This document shows, piece after piece, positions 43,636 to 55,600 of a DNA stretch of 64,000 bases. The position numbers were made by a program, and so were the translations under genes. Every line of letters begins with the position of its first letter. Position 1 is the first letter of the stretch. Origin of the DNA: Promerops cafer (Eukaryota; Chordata; Aves; Passeriformes; Nectariniidae); the NCBI GenBank assembly GCA_013398275.1, contig VZSE01004136.1, positions 1 to 64,000 of the forward strand, read 5' to 3'. The notes under the pieces are model-generated. The model was not told where the DNA came from, did not search any database, and saw nothing but the letters and a program-made list of their open reading frames with translations.

Positions 43636-44647
43636 GTTGGAGGTTAAAACAACTTGGAAATATCTCTCTGATATTTCTTGATGGTCATTGCTGCATGAGG
43701 AAGATGCAGTTTATTCCCCTGCAGTGGGAGTTGTCTCACTGCTGTCCTGTGCTCCCTTCCCTCCTAGCCTGGAGTGGTGAGGCTGGAGAGGGTTGTTTTT
43801 GGTCTAAAATAAGCAAGAGATGAGAAATTATGTTCTGTGGCTTAAGTTTTCAGGCACTTAAAAAGACTGAAGTGACTAAACATAATGTAAGTTTGCATGC
43901 CTCCCTACAAAAGCAGATGTTGCCTAGAAATATTTTATGCTCTTTGGCTCTAAAATTGAATGTTATGGACATTAAATTGTTCAACTTGCCTCTCTCAGTG
44001 GTGAAGCTTTTCCAGGATGCTGGTTCACTTGAGTTGAAAGAGACAGAGAGGGGAGTGAATGATGTTGCCTTTAGTACAGCTATTTCTCTTTAAAGAAATA
44101 TCAGTGAAGTCGAGTTCCCAGCTCTGTAAATACTGGAGAAATAGAAACAGCCACTTTAGAGATCCTGAATGGTAACTTGTCAGTCCTTTAATTGTACCTT
44201 GGGAATGGTAACTTTTTAAAATCAGTGTTCCACGAGCAGCAGAGGCTGCAGGGACAGACAGTCTCTGCTGGGCAGTGTCAGAAGGTCTCACATGTCTGAG
44301 AAGTTTCCTTCAGGTCCATGTGGACACCTCAGGAAGGTGCCCATCTCTGCCAAAGCTGGGGTCTTGCAAAGTGCCTTCACTGCTCAGCTATTTCCTAGTT
44401 CTGAGAACAGCAGGGAAAGGTGAAGCATCCTTCAAAGCATCCCCTGTGGAGACTGGTGGGCAGGGGAATTGTTTTGGTCTTTTTCTGTATCATTTTGTTC
44501 TTCCTCAGCCCAACTTCTGTCTGGAAAGAGGTGGGCTTGGGGCTGCTCTGTCTGCTTGTGTGAGTCTCAGGTTGAACCAGGCTTTGCTCTACAAGGAGGC
44601 TTTATTCTGGGACAGCCTAGTTCCCTTTTCAGCCACATGAAAAAAAA

Positions 44648-44704
44648 ATCCCAAAAGAGAGCAAGATCTGTTAAGATCCCAAAAGAGAGCTAACGGCTGT
44701 TAAA
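44648..44704. repeat. 28-bp tandem duplication
   Basis: Two copies of ATCCCAAAAGAGAGC followed by a diverged TCTGTTAA/GCTGTTAA segment, starting at 44648 and 44676, flanked by A-runs. Confidence 0.7.
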
Positions 44705-46527
44705 AAAAAAATCTGAGGTTGTCAGGTACAAGGAAAACAGCATAATCTCTATTTTTGATCCTTTGCAGTGGATTTGATTTTGCAGTGTTCAGTCCCTCAG
44801 TGGATCTCACACAGGGGTGCTGCTGGGTGCTGGAGTTTCTCTCTCCCCTTTCATGAGCCCATTGGTCCAGCTGGTTCAGACATTGCAGTGTCAATCATCC
44901 AGGTATAGTAAGATGGCTCACTGCGTGTGTTGAATTTGGTATTTGGAGAAGATGTTCTCCATTCTGGAACTGTTTGCAGGTTTTGAGCTGCTCAGTCAGG
45001 CCTTGGGAAGCTGTAAGGACGGCAGTGGGATGGTAATGATGGCTGTGGTTCTGGCAGACAGTGCAAATAACTGAGACAGAAAGACCTCAGTGTATCTTGG
45101 CTATTGGATGCTGGGATTTTAATATCTGAAGGAAGTTAGGGAAAAAAGCATGCCTTGGTTGTCCTTGTTGCTGTTCCAGTTTCAGTGGTAAGCAGCTGAG
45201 CTGTTTGCATGTTCTGCTCTGAGGAAACCCCAGTCCCTGCCCTCTCGCCCCAGCTCCCTCTGTGTTATTCTTCTTGAAGCAGCAATTCCAGGGAATTCAA
45301 GGAGGAGCTGCCAGGGTAATCATGGCTCATGGTGCCAAATTTGCAGGGGCTTTACTCCATATTTCAGAACAAGGTTTTGGGAGACTCAGATTCATCTCTG
45401 CCTCCAGCTTAAGTTTCTATTTAAGCCACTTTTAATTTCTAGAAGCGCGAAGCTGTTCTGACTGCTGTGATCGAGGTCACTCTTTAATTTAGGTACTCCA
45501 AGGAATGCAAAATCTTGTTTGTTAAAGTCTTAGGCATATGCTGAATCCCTTAAGGAGTGTGTGAAGGATATTAAATGTACCATGGCAGAGGGAGAGGAGC
45601 AGCACTGTTACAGGAAGAGGAAGGGCAGATAAGCAGTGAGGCCATGCTGTTATCGCTCTGTTTGGGAGGTGCTGGGGTTGTGCAAGTCGATATAGGACAT
45701 TTACACAAATTGCTGGAATAAAAACCCACTCCATCAGCAGTCTAGTATTTGTTTCTTATTATATGTTAGATGTTTTCTGGCATAGCAAAGTTTGTCACCT
45801 GTTATGTCAAGGTCTCGGCATTCAATGCTGGGATCTTTCCAAGTGTGCTGAAACCTAATTGGTTAGGGGTAAGCCTTCCCTTCATTTTAGGGGAGGGAAA
45901 AAAGAAAAGCGAGGAAAAAAGAAAAAGCTGTGGCATCTAGCAGGCATTTAAAGCATTTTTTCTTGTCTCAAGTCTTGTGATTTGCCAGACTTAGGCCTCC
46001 TGATTTTTTCTCCCCCCTGGTTCTGGCCTTGCTTTGTTTTTCCTGTGAATTAAACTGGGAGAATAACATACAGCAAATAATGTATAACAAATAACATTGA
46101 GCAGCCAGCACTGCAGGTCTGGGGAAAGCTTTCTCCAAGCATGGCTCTGCAGCAGCAAATGTCAGGACACCTGAGTGCTTAGTGAGGGCAAACCTTTGTG
46201 TCCTTCCAGCCCTGTCCAATTGCTTTGCCTTTTTTTATACTATTATTCTCTTTTCTTTTTAAATCCTGCTGAGTTTGGTCTGTGAAATTACAGCCAGAGT
46301 GGAAATTTCTTGTCTGCAGGATGTTGGGGAGCCTTTTCCTGAGTTGTAATGTATCTGTGCCAGTTACTTGGTGAAATCTCTCTGTGCCACTTACTTATTT
46401 AATCCAAGAAATGCAACAGTTTTCTGCAAAGCATGTGGTCAGCAGGATCCAACCTGAGAAGATGATCAGTGGGGCTTTTGCAGGGAACTTCAGGGACTGG
46501 AGCTGGCTGAAGCACAGGCACACTTCA

Positions 46528-46622
46528 CAGAATCACAGAATCACAGAATCACAGAATGGTTTGGGTTGGAAGGGACCTTAAACATCACATAATTCCAGCC
46601 CTCCTGCTGTTGGGCATGGGAC
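46528..46622 (-). mobile_element. CR1 LINE 3' end (minus orientation)
   Basis: Starts with four tandem copies of the CR1 terminal octamer (CACAGAAT) and continues with GGTTTGGGTTGGAAGGGACC and TTAAACATCACATAATTCCA, the complement of a CR1 3' end. Short, 5'-truncated and among the least diverged in the window. Confidence 0.93.
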
Positions 46623-47410
46623 ACTTGGGACATGCTGCTGGGAGAGGAGGACCTGTCACTGCTCGAGCAGGAGCAACAAACAACTTCAAATTTTCCTTTA
46701 CTTGGGCAATCACAACCTAATTTTCCTGGTTTTCATCCTTGTTACAAGCTCTGGCTCACCTTTTTCCAGGGTGACTCTTTGTTTTTCAACATGCTGTTTT
46801 CTCCCCTGGTCTGAACTTAATCCCAGAAATCCACTTGGCTGCTTATCTCTTTAGACAGTAAAGTTTAGAAATTAGGAAATATATGGAGCTGGCTCTGCTG
46901 CTTCTCCAGTGGTGAGGGAACAGGGATTGGATGGCAGTGGGGGAATGAAGGGGAGAGAAGAAGGCCACAGCTAGGAGCAGAGCTGCACGTTATATTTAGC
47001 AGCTGCAGTGGCAGTCAGGGTGCTGTGGTTGCTGCTCTAAATATGTTCTGGCCAGCTGAGGTTTCCAGCCCTGTAATGGACCAAGTCCCCAGGGAGCTGG
47101 GCAGCAGTGTCACTGGTTTCCAGCACACTGCAGCTGGGGGATTGCTTTCACTGGGTTGAGGGCTTGGTGATTAATTCAGCAAACTTGGTTAACTTCTGAT
47201 AAATAATGTCTTTACTAATTGAGAGGGGAAAAAACCCCCCAAAGATGGGTGTTTAGGGTGCTTCAGTTGGGATGTACTGTGGGAGCATGGCAGGGTGGAC
47301 ATCTCGAACTGATGAGTGTTTTATTTTTGCTTTTAGCCTTTGCTGACCAAGGGCTGCCTTCTCCTCTAGGGGTGCAGCAGTAATTTTTGGTGTAATGTCT
47401 TCTCTTCCAG

Positions 47411-47460
47411 CCCTGAATCCTGGTGCTGCTGAGGCAACTGCAGGCACTTTAAAGATGTGG
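47411..47460 (+). other. Possible small untranslated exon (50 nt)
   Basis: A strong acceptor (TTCTCTTCCAG at 47410) and donor GATGTGG|GTGAGC (47460/47461) bound 50 nt. It could be a 5' UTR exon of the presumed ZHX3 transcript; no other support. Confidence 0.2.
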
Positions 47461-49434
47461 GTGAGCACAGAGGAGGGGCAGGAGAACGACAGGCTCAGGA
47501 CGTGGTCCCTCGTGCAGGTAGGACACTGCTGTCACCTCTGTGTGTGATGTGGAGCTTTCTGTCCTGTGCAGCCTGGACAGGGAAATGTGGTGTATTCCAG
47601 TGTATCACAGAGATCTCTGTGCAGGCTGTTGGAGCCTGATGGCTGAAGGAAGTGATCATGCAGTGATTGGCTCCGTTGCCTTGAGAACAGGGGTTGCTCT
47701 GTGGTCAGATCAAGCTTGGCTTATGCTTCCAGGTGTCCCTGAGAAGGGGCAATTTTTATTTTCTTTGCTTTTGGATATCACTCCTTGAACAAAACAGAGT
47801 TCAGATAGCCTGTGTGTTTGTACTTTTCTCCTGGCTGGCTCCAATATCTGTGTGTGCTAGTTGCTGATTTACTTTATTTCCATATAACTTAATAAATATC
47901 CATCTGTCCCATGGTGTGGATGAGGGGTCAGGAGAGCGATGCTTTTTCCCTTTGGCTTCTGTGGATGGAAGAAGTGTGCTTGGAAATAACACTCCAGTTT
48001 TCCATTACACCGTTCCAGGCTTTTGAAGAAGAAATTGGGTCTCATAGCAGAGCCAAGGCATTTTATTTGTACAAAAAGTAAGCTCCATGGTTGAACATTA
48101 GTGAGCAGACTGGCGGGGAATTTGTTCACCCAGTTCACGGCTGTGTGATAAATGACAGTGTCCCTGTGGAAATGGGGATTTTCAAACCCTAGAGTGGTTT
48201 CTACCCAGCTTGTGCCACATCTGGAGACTGCTTGTTTCTAGACTTCATTAAATAATCAGCGTTGGGAGTACAGTGACTGGACTGATGCTGTTTGCTGCAG
48301 CTTTCCTGACACACTTCCAGTTCTGTTAAACTGGTAGGAATAAACTAAGGCACCCTGCTGAAGCATGTGATGTGCTGGGATCCACGTGCATCCTCAGCCC
48401 CCTGAGAGCTGTCCTCCTTGAAGTTCCCTCCATTAATTGTATCTAGGTGGGTCCTCAATAACTTATGGCAGTAATTGTGCAAATGCAGTGAACGCTGTGG
48501 CTCTCTGGTTGTCTGGCTGTTATAAACAGAGAATTTTGCAGGAGGAAGAAGGTGAAGCTTTGGTAGCTTCACTCTGCCTTTGTAAACAGCGTTGGTCTCT
48601 TAGGAGGGAAGGTAGGGAGAAAGGCATTACATTTTATATCCCTTGGTATCTGCCACAGAAAGACAGCAATAATGGGTGTGCATGGTTCATGTGGAAGGTG
48701 TCTGGGTAAATAAGAAGGATTCCTTTGTGTTCCATCTTCAGAAAAAGACATTGCTCATTACTGAAGGGCCAGCACCCAGGGACGGATTATGGCCTTGCAG
48801 CAGTGTGCCATCCTCCCTGCAAGCTCACGGTCCCGTGTTGGCCCACGAAGGCTTTTCAGTATCTTCTGAGGGAGCTTTAAGAACCAAACTGAGGATCTTT
48901 GCTGCAGAAGTTGGCCCCTTTCTCTCTGCTCCTCCTTTTCCCCCACCCTCCTGTGGTGTCCTCTCCCTCCCAATCCATTTGTTTTTAAAACGATTGTGCC
49001 ATTGTGTGCATCAATACGTGCATGGCCTGTCTTGTTTTTCTCTTGGCCTGAAAGTGCAAAGCAAATCTGTTTATGGTTTTGGTGAGCTAATTCTTCCCCA
49101 CCCTGGATTTTTAAATAGACTCTTTCTTTACCAAGCTTGCAGAGCTTGCAGGATGTATTGAAGTAATGGGAAAAATATGTTGTGTGTTAACCTTCCTTTT
49201 TTGTAAAACTTTATTTACAAGACCCTATTCCTGGCAGTGCATCTGGGAAGTGAATATCTGGATGCTGGAGAAAGTAGAAGACTTTGAAATAGCAAAATGG
49301 GTGTTTAATGCATTCAGGGAGGAAATGTTTTGAGTTCTCCACGTTCAGCGCTTGCATTGTGAAGCAAAGTCTAGTGAGCTGTGCTCAGTTGTCCCTTTAA
49401 TTATTTATCTTCTCCTGCAAATCCCAATTTCTAG

Positions 49435-49515
49435 GCCTGGCTGTTCCCTGGGCTGTCTGTTACCTTCACACAGGCTCCTCCAAGGCAGCTGCTGACCCAG
49501 ACCTTGCAGCTGAAG
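49435..49515 (+). other. Possible small exon (81 nt)
   Basis: Acceptor CCCAATTTCTAG|GCC and donor CTGAAG|GTAAGA flank 81 nt, exactly 27 codons, open in the first frame (AWLFPGLSVTF...). It resembles no protein I recognise. It may be a cryptic or untranslated exon. Confidence 0.25.
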
Positions 49516-49987
49516 GTAAGAGCAGCAAGGAATGCTCTTGGCCTGTAAATAGTGCCTTGGATTAAGGGCTTGGTGTGTCACTGGTGTGATGGAAATGTCA
49601 TTTTTGCCTCTTGATTTCATCCTTCCTGCAAATCAATCTCAGACCTGTCTGTTTAGGTTAACAGTCTTCTCTGCATCCTTGTGGGGGCTGCAGAGCTCCG
49701 TGTGGAGCATTTTCACCAGGGTGTTTTGGCTGCTGGAGGCAGAGCTCAGCTGTGCTGTGGGAGCACTAGAGAAGCCCCAGGGACACCCCTGTCCATGATG
49801 CCTGGCTGCTGGCTTGCTTCCCAGCCCTTGTGCTGGCTCTCTCCTGTAGCCTGCCCTGCCACGGCTCCTCCTCACCTCCAGCCTGGCTGTGAGTTATTTC
49901 TAGTGAAAACTGTGAGCTGCTTGTGGCTGGCCATGGGGCAGGAGCTCTCTGTGGAGATGTGGGGCTTTGTGCAGCCTGGTGTAGGGT

Positions 49988-50071
49988 TGGTGTCCCTGCC
50001 CATGGCAGCAGGGCTGGACTAAGATGATCTTTAAGGTCCCTTCCAGTGCAAACCATTCTGTGCTTCTATGG
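49988..50071 (+). mobile_element. CR1 LINE 3' end (+ orientation)
   Basis: TGTCCCTGCCCATGGCAGCAG, then ACTAAGATGATCTTTAAGGT, CCCTTCCAGTGCAAACCATT and CTGTGCTTCTATG: the last ~85 bp of an avian CR1 element. Confidence 0.92.
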
Positions 50072-51297
50072 CCATTACATGTGCAAATGCACTTCTCCAG
50101 CCCCAGCTCTGTAGGGCTTGGCTGAGGCCTCTGGGTACTCCTGTAACATAAATAAGCAGGAGTAGGATTTCAAAGCAAGCAAATTTTTGACATAGTTGAT
50201 GTCATGCCTCTTCAGCCCTGTGTTTAGGGCCCAAGGATCTGCAGGCCCACAGCTGCTAGTTTGGTCTTGTTGCTAATAACCCTCTGGAGGTGTTTCTGCT
50301 GAGCTGGTTCTTGCAGAGGGCTCAGGGGCTCACCCTGATCTGATGGTGTCAGGGAAGACAGGACCCATGGTGGGAAAAACATGAGGTGCTTTCACAAAAC
50401 TGGGTGCCCTGCATGAAGCTGCTGCACTGGACGTGCTCCTCGCTGGGGTTTATGGTGTGGAGTGACAGCAAGGACTTCTGGTGAGTAGCCTTAAAGCAGA
50501 AAGGGCTGGGGCAGGGTTATCCCACTCGTGCAGCCCTTCCACCCAGAGCCTCTGCTCTGCCAGTGAAGAACAGACGGGGAAAAGAGATTTCATTTCCTCA
50601 CCCTGAGAGGTAAATTTTTCACAAGACTTTCGTTCACTTGCAAATCTGCAGCAGAGCTCAAAGCAAAGAATTCCCCACACAAAGGCTTTGCAAAACAGGA
50701 TTGTCCTTTGTCCATGTAATTTGGTAGCACGTGGGGTTTCTGTCTGTAGCAGAGTCTTAGAAGAGGTGAAGCTCTCTCTTTTTTCCTCTTCTCTCTTTCT
50801 GTTAAGCTGGCAGTGTTGGTGCTCCCTAGGAAGCTGGTGGCTGGGGGCTGGCACTGACAAGTGCCCCTCAGTCCCCAGGGAGGGGCTGTAGCCCTGAGCA
50901 TGGAGCTGTGAAGCCTCTCTTACCCCCCCTTTTCCTATCTCCCCAGTCAGCATGTGTAACTGCAAAGTTTCCCAGCTTGCAGAGCAGATGGAGTTTTCCA
51001 GATGCCCTTGCATCCTTTTCCCTCATTCCTTCCTTCCTACTCTTACTTCTTACTGACCTATTTGCTCAGGACATGTATACAGTATCAGTGTGACAAATTA
51101 AATTGCTAGTACTCAGAAAGATGAGGCCACTGGATGCTTAAATGCTGCATAAACTTCTTGGCTAGCCCACACTAACAGTTTTGACTCCTACTCCTCACAC
51201 TGTGTTTTGTGAAAGGCAAATTCTGTCCCTTTCCAAACCTATTGCCCAACACTTCCACTATTTGTCATCAGCTGAAAAGGATCTGAGCACTGCAGAT

Positions 51298-51349
51298 ATC
51301 CACAGATGTGGTTTGATTGTGTGTTGTGTTACAAACCACATCTGTGGAT
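51298..51349. repeat. Perfect 18-bp inverted repeat (hairpin, 16-bp loop)
   Basis: The left arm ATCCACAGATGTGGTTTG (51298-51315) is the exact reverse complement of the right arm at 51332-51349; the loop is GT-rich. Each arm contains a RUNX-like TGTGGTTT/AAACCACA core. The stem does not extend into flanking sequence. Confidence 0.95.
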
Positions 51350-52184
51350 CAGGAGCGTTTGGGTTTGCTGTTCCTCTTTGCAGGGCTTCTCCCTGTGCTG
51401 GGCTTTGGGATGCAGTGGTGCTGCAGTGGCCCTGCTGTTCCTCTGGTGAGGTGAGCAGTGCCCCAGGAAGGCACTGGGCTCCAAGAGCAGGAGACTCCCA
51501 GGAGCAGCTGCATTGGATGCTCCAGAGATGCCTTCAACCAGCCCTGTCTGCCAGGGGTGCCCTGAGGCTGTGTCCATCTCTGTGAATGGACTGGGGTATG
51601 CTTGAGCAGGTTTGCTTTATGAAGGGAAAGAACTGTGCCTGTGGCCTGTGAAAGTCTGGATAAAGTCCATTCTATTGTTTTGTACCACCACAAACTGGTG
51701 GCACATCAGGTTCAAGGAGAGGCCTGCTGCAAAGGGAGGGGCTTTGGGATGTCTGGCTCGGACCTGAGGCTGCAATGTTCTGTGTCATCAGAGGTATTTG
51801 TGAAAGAAGATGCAGATCCAAGGTGAAATGGTGAGTTCTTACTCACCACCCTTCAAACTGTGGACTGGAGGCCACCCTTCAAAACAAAGTGATTCACTGC
51901 AGAGGAAAAACAGCTTCTTATTTCCCAGCTTGATCTGGAGCCTTGTAATGACTTTGGTGGTTCAGCTCTCTGCAGCACTGAGGAGTTAGTTGTCTGTTCC
52001 AGTGCACTGAGCATGCTGCAAGTTTCATTTTATTTCCAAAACAGCCCTTTAAGCATGTTGGGCTGTAAGGGAAACTCATAATAATTCCCTCTGCCAATAT
52101 AACTCAGTGGCAGTTCAAAATAGGAGGGTGTCTGACTAAAGGTGACCCATTAAAGGGTGATTTCTGTTAAATAACTAGTCTGGG

Positions 52185-52290
52185 GACTCACAGCTCCTGA
52201 GTTCAATTACTGACTTTGCTATAAGCTTCCTGTGACCTTGGGCAAGTTCTTTAGAATTGCTTTGTGCCTCATTTCCCTTTCTGTAACACT
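52185..52290 (+). mobile_element. Fossil MIR SINE (+ orientation)
   Basis: Follows the MIR core in order: GAGTTCAATTACTGACTTTG, CTTCCTGTGACCTTGGGCAA, GTTCTTTAGAATTGCTTTGT and GCCTCATTTCCCTTTCTGTA. The TGTGACCTTGGGCAAGTT block is an exact MIR hallmark. Confidence 0.85.
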
Positions 52291-52655
52291 CTGGTGACAG
52301 CATTTCCCTTCCAGCCAGGAGCTGTGTCAGTGGGAAGGTGTCCGTACCCTTTTCCATAGCTGCTGTGTGAAGAACCTGGATAGACTAGGAAGAGTGACCA
52401 TCTCATGGGCCTCACTTCTGCTTTCCTGGGGAAAAGAGAACAGGGTGATCCATTTAAAGGGTTTTACAGGTACCCAGAGAGTATGTTCCATTAGGTCCTG
52501 GGGCTCCTGGCATAACTGCACTAGCAAGGTTGTTGCTCCTTGAGCTGTAAAGTCTTCCTTAGCACTGCTCTCAGCTCCTGAGCTTTAAATTGATGGCCAG
52601 TTTGGGCAGAGCAGGTTTCTGGTGCTGCTGTGCTGCCTTTCTGCTTTGAACCCAG

Positions 52656-52657
52656 GT
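52656..52657 (+). promoter_or_regulatory. Recursive-splice-like site GAACCCAG|GTGAGT
   Basis: A pyrimidine-rich stretch (TGCCTTTCTGCTTTG) followed by CCCAG abuts a consensus donor GTGAGT. Second such site in the presumed ZHX3 intron; weaker tract than at 33965. Confidence 0.25.
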
Positions 52658-55600
52658 GAGTGCTGAGGAGAGGCATTGGGGTAAAGATGGTGGCACATGG
52701 TCCTGCTCCCCATGGCACTGTGTAGCCAGACCTCGGGCAGATCATTTCGTCCCTCCCTGCTTCTTCCCTGTCTGCTCCTTCCCAGTGTGGGGTAACAGCA
52801 CTGACCACCCCTTTTGCCACTCCTTAAATGTCAGGAGAAGCTTTCCAGCATGCCTGCAATGTGCTAAAACCTCGTGGTTGGAATAGCAGACGTCTGGGGA
52901 GAACAAGGGGCTGGCTGTCTCCTGTGTGCTGCTGTGAAGGCTCCCTGCCATTCCCATGGGATAAGCTATGGGAAGCCCTCACATGACAGCTGTCCAGAGG
53001 GGAGCTGCCTCTGGCTGCCTCTTTCAGGTACAGCAGAGTTGAGAGGGAGTGATGCTGAGCCTCCTATGTCCTGGGGGCATGCAGCCCCTCTTCCCTTTGC
53101 CATATCCAGGGGTGGATCTGGGAGAGCCACCAGCCTGAGACCCCCACCCTGTGGCAGTGAGGGAGCTCCAGCTGGTGTGGGATGCTGTGGTTGGATGGAA
53201 ATGATCATCTTTGGGATGTGGCAGAAAATCAGGCCTCGTGGTGGTTGTGGGTGGGAAAAGGCTCTTGGGGAGTATCTGACTATCCAGAAATATTAAGAAT
53301 ACTGTTACCTGTATTTCCCTCTGGTCACACAGCTGGTCCAGTGGCTTGTGCAGGCTGTTGAGAACCAGCAGTGTGAATTGTGGCCACTCTTTCACCTTTG
53401 GTGTGAATATATCATATTACATTTCTATGCAAGAGGCATGGCCCAGCAACTGGAAAAATCCATGCATTTTGGACAGAAGCTTTGCTTTCATCTCCATCCT
53501 TCTCTTCCCAAGAGCCAAAACCCCAACCCCCTTCTCCTTCAAGGTATCCTGAGTTACTGACTGTCCTGCTGGGTGAGATGCTGCAAGGCTGGACAGCTGG
53601 CAGCATGTGGCTTCCAGGGCACAGCAATAGGCTGGGGCTGCTGCTAGACCAGGGATTGTAAATCTCAGGCTACAGGTAGGTCTGGCTGTTCCCTCAGACT
53701 CTGCCTGTAACTAGGAGTAAAACTGTCTTGAACAGCACTCCTGACACTAGTGAAAGGGAAGAAATTGAATTCTCAATGTACAGGATGTGGTATCATTAAG
53801 CACTTCTGTCTAACCCTCTTGTTTTTCCATTTTGTGGTTTGTGTGATCTTCCTGCTGGCCCAACAAACATTTCAGGCTGTGGATTTTTCCCCACGTTGTG
53901 AGACTTTTAGTTGTTCAAGCCACTTTGTGTGTGGGGGAGGGTGAGCTCCAGACTGATGTGTGTGGAAGATCACATGGACGTGTGACTTCTAAAAGTCTTC
54001 AGGGTTGTCTGTTGGAGGATCTTGGAGCTCTGGGGAGAGGCTTTGCACATGTCTCTTGGGAAATTCTAAAATGCCATGGAAGTAACTACTGACCAAGGAA
54101 GGGAGAGATGTGGGGAAGATGCCAGGCAACAAGGAGGAGACTGGTAACAATTTCCTAATGGAGCTGAACCCTGGTGAATGGTTTCAGAACAGTGATGTAC
54201 TCTGGGGGATGGCAAGTGACTGTAACCTGAATATCCCACAGACAGGGAGCTGCCATCCCCTGGGACCTTGCCCAGGATGGCAGCTTGAGTCATTTAAACA
54301 GTGAGGGTGTCTCCTGCACTGGCAGCTTCTCAGCACTCACCAGCACTTGCAGGTGGTGATGAGACTTGTGCCAAATTTCAAAGGGTGGAGGGGATGAAGG
54401 GTACAGATAGGAGCAGCTGGCTGTGAATTCTGTGTGTTGCCCCTTTGCTTTTGATGTGAAAATGGACGTCCAGAAGAACCCCAAACGCGGAGGCAGCGCA
54501 GCTCTCCAGTGCTTTGGACAGTGCTGCCAGCCACGTTCCCAGCCATCCCCAGAAGGTTTGAGCAGTGTTACAGCAGTGGTCCATGGCGAGCTCACTGAAG
54601 GAGCCCTGCTGCTCGCTGCTCTGCCTGGTCCGGCCCTCTGGGGAGCCGCTTGTGCAGTTGGTGGCAGGGGTGCTGCTCCTGTGGGGGTTCTCTGCAGAGC
54701 TGCCCTGTCTGCTCCTGATGGCATCAGGGACGAGTCCTGCAGAGTCCTGCAGAGTGTGAGCGCTGTGCCCCGGCTGCCCTGACGTGGGAGGCATCTATTC
54801 CCTTAATCCTCTGCCGGCGGGTGATTATGGGCTTGTGCCTGCAGGGCGGTCCCGCTGGCCTGAGCCTTACCCAGCGTGACACGCTGTCGCTTTGGTGCAG
54901 TGTCATTAAGATGCTCCCAACTCTGTTCACTCCCAGCCCAAAGAAGAGGGCAGGTGCCTGGAGGACCACGTTCTCCTAGTCTGACTGTGATTTGGGCTGC
55001 TGGCCTAGAAATGAGGTGCTCCATCATGGCATTACCACTCGGTCATCCCCATTCCTGTGTTTGCAGGCTGCCTGCTGACACAGCATGGACCTTTTTACCT
55101 TACTGTCCCCCGTGCTGACTCCTGCAGTTTACTTTATCCTGCTGTTTTCTTAGTGCTGTGAAACAGAGTTAATAATGTTGCTGTGCCCTTTACCCTAACG
55201 AGGATAATGGATGTTTTAGACTGGTGTAATGAGACCACCCTTCATTCTTCTTTGAAAAGCCAGAAGGGATTCTTGATTTCTGTCTTGCTGAAGTTATAAC
55301 ATAGTCTGTGATGCCTTTGGTGTAAACCAGAAATATTTCTGTTATTCATGAGACACTTTGCAGTGGGAATTTTCCATGTTCATTTTTGAAGGGCTGAGAA
55401 ATTTTAAATTTGCAACAGATGGATTTTTGCCAAAGGCTTCAGGTTAAGTCAACTCTAAGGAAATGACAGTCTTTGTATGGCAAACTGATTTTTTTTTTTT
55501 TAATTGACTCTCATTTCATTCCCCCATTCCCACGAAGGATGTTGTTCCCCTCTGCTATTCCTGCACCCAGTCTAACCTAAGTTCATGCAATTGTTTGTGA

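Noticed and set aside
50450..51013. 187-codon minus-strand open frame
   Set aside because: No family resemblance, lies in presumed intron, and the opposite strand has no supporting signal. Treated as chance.
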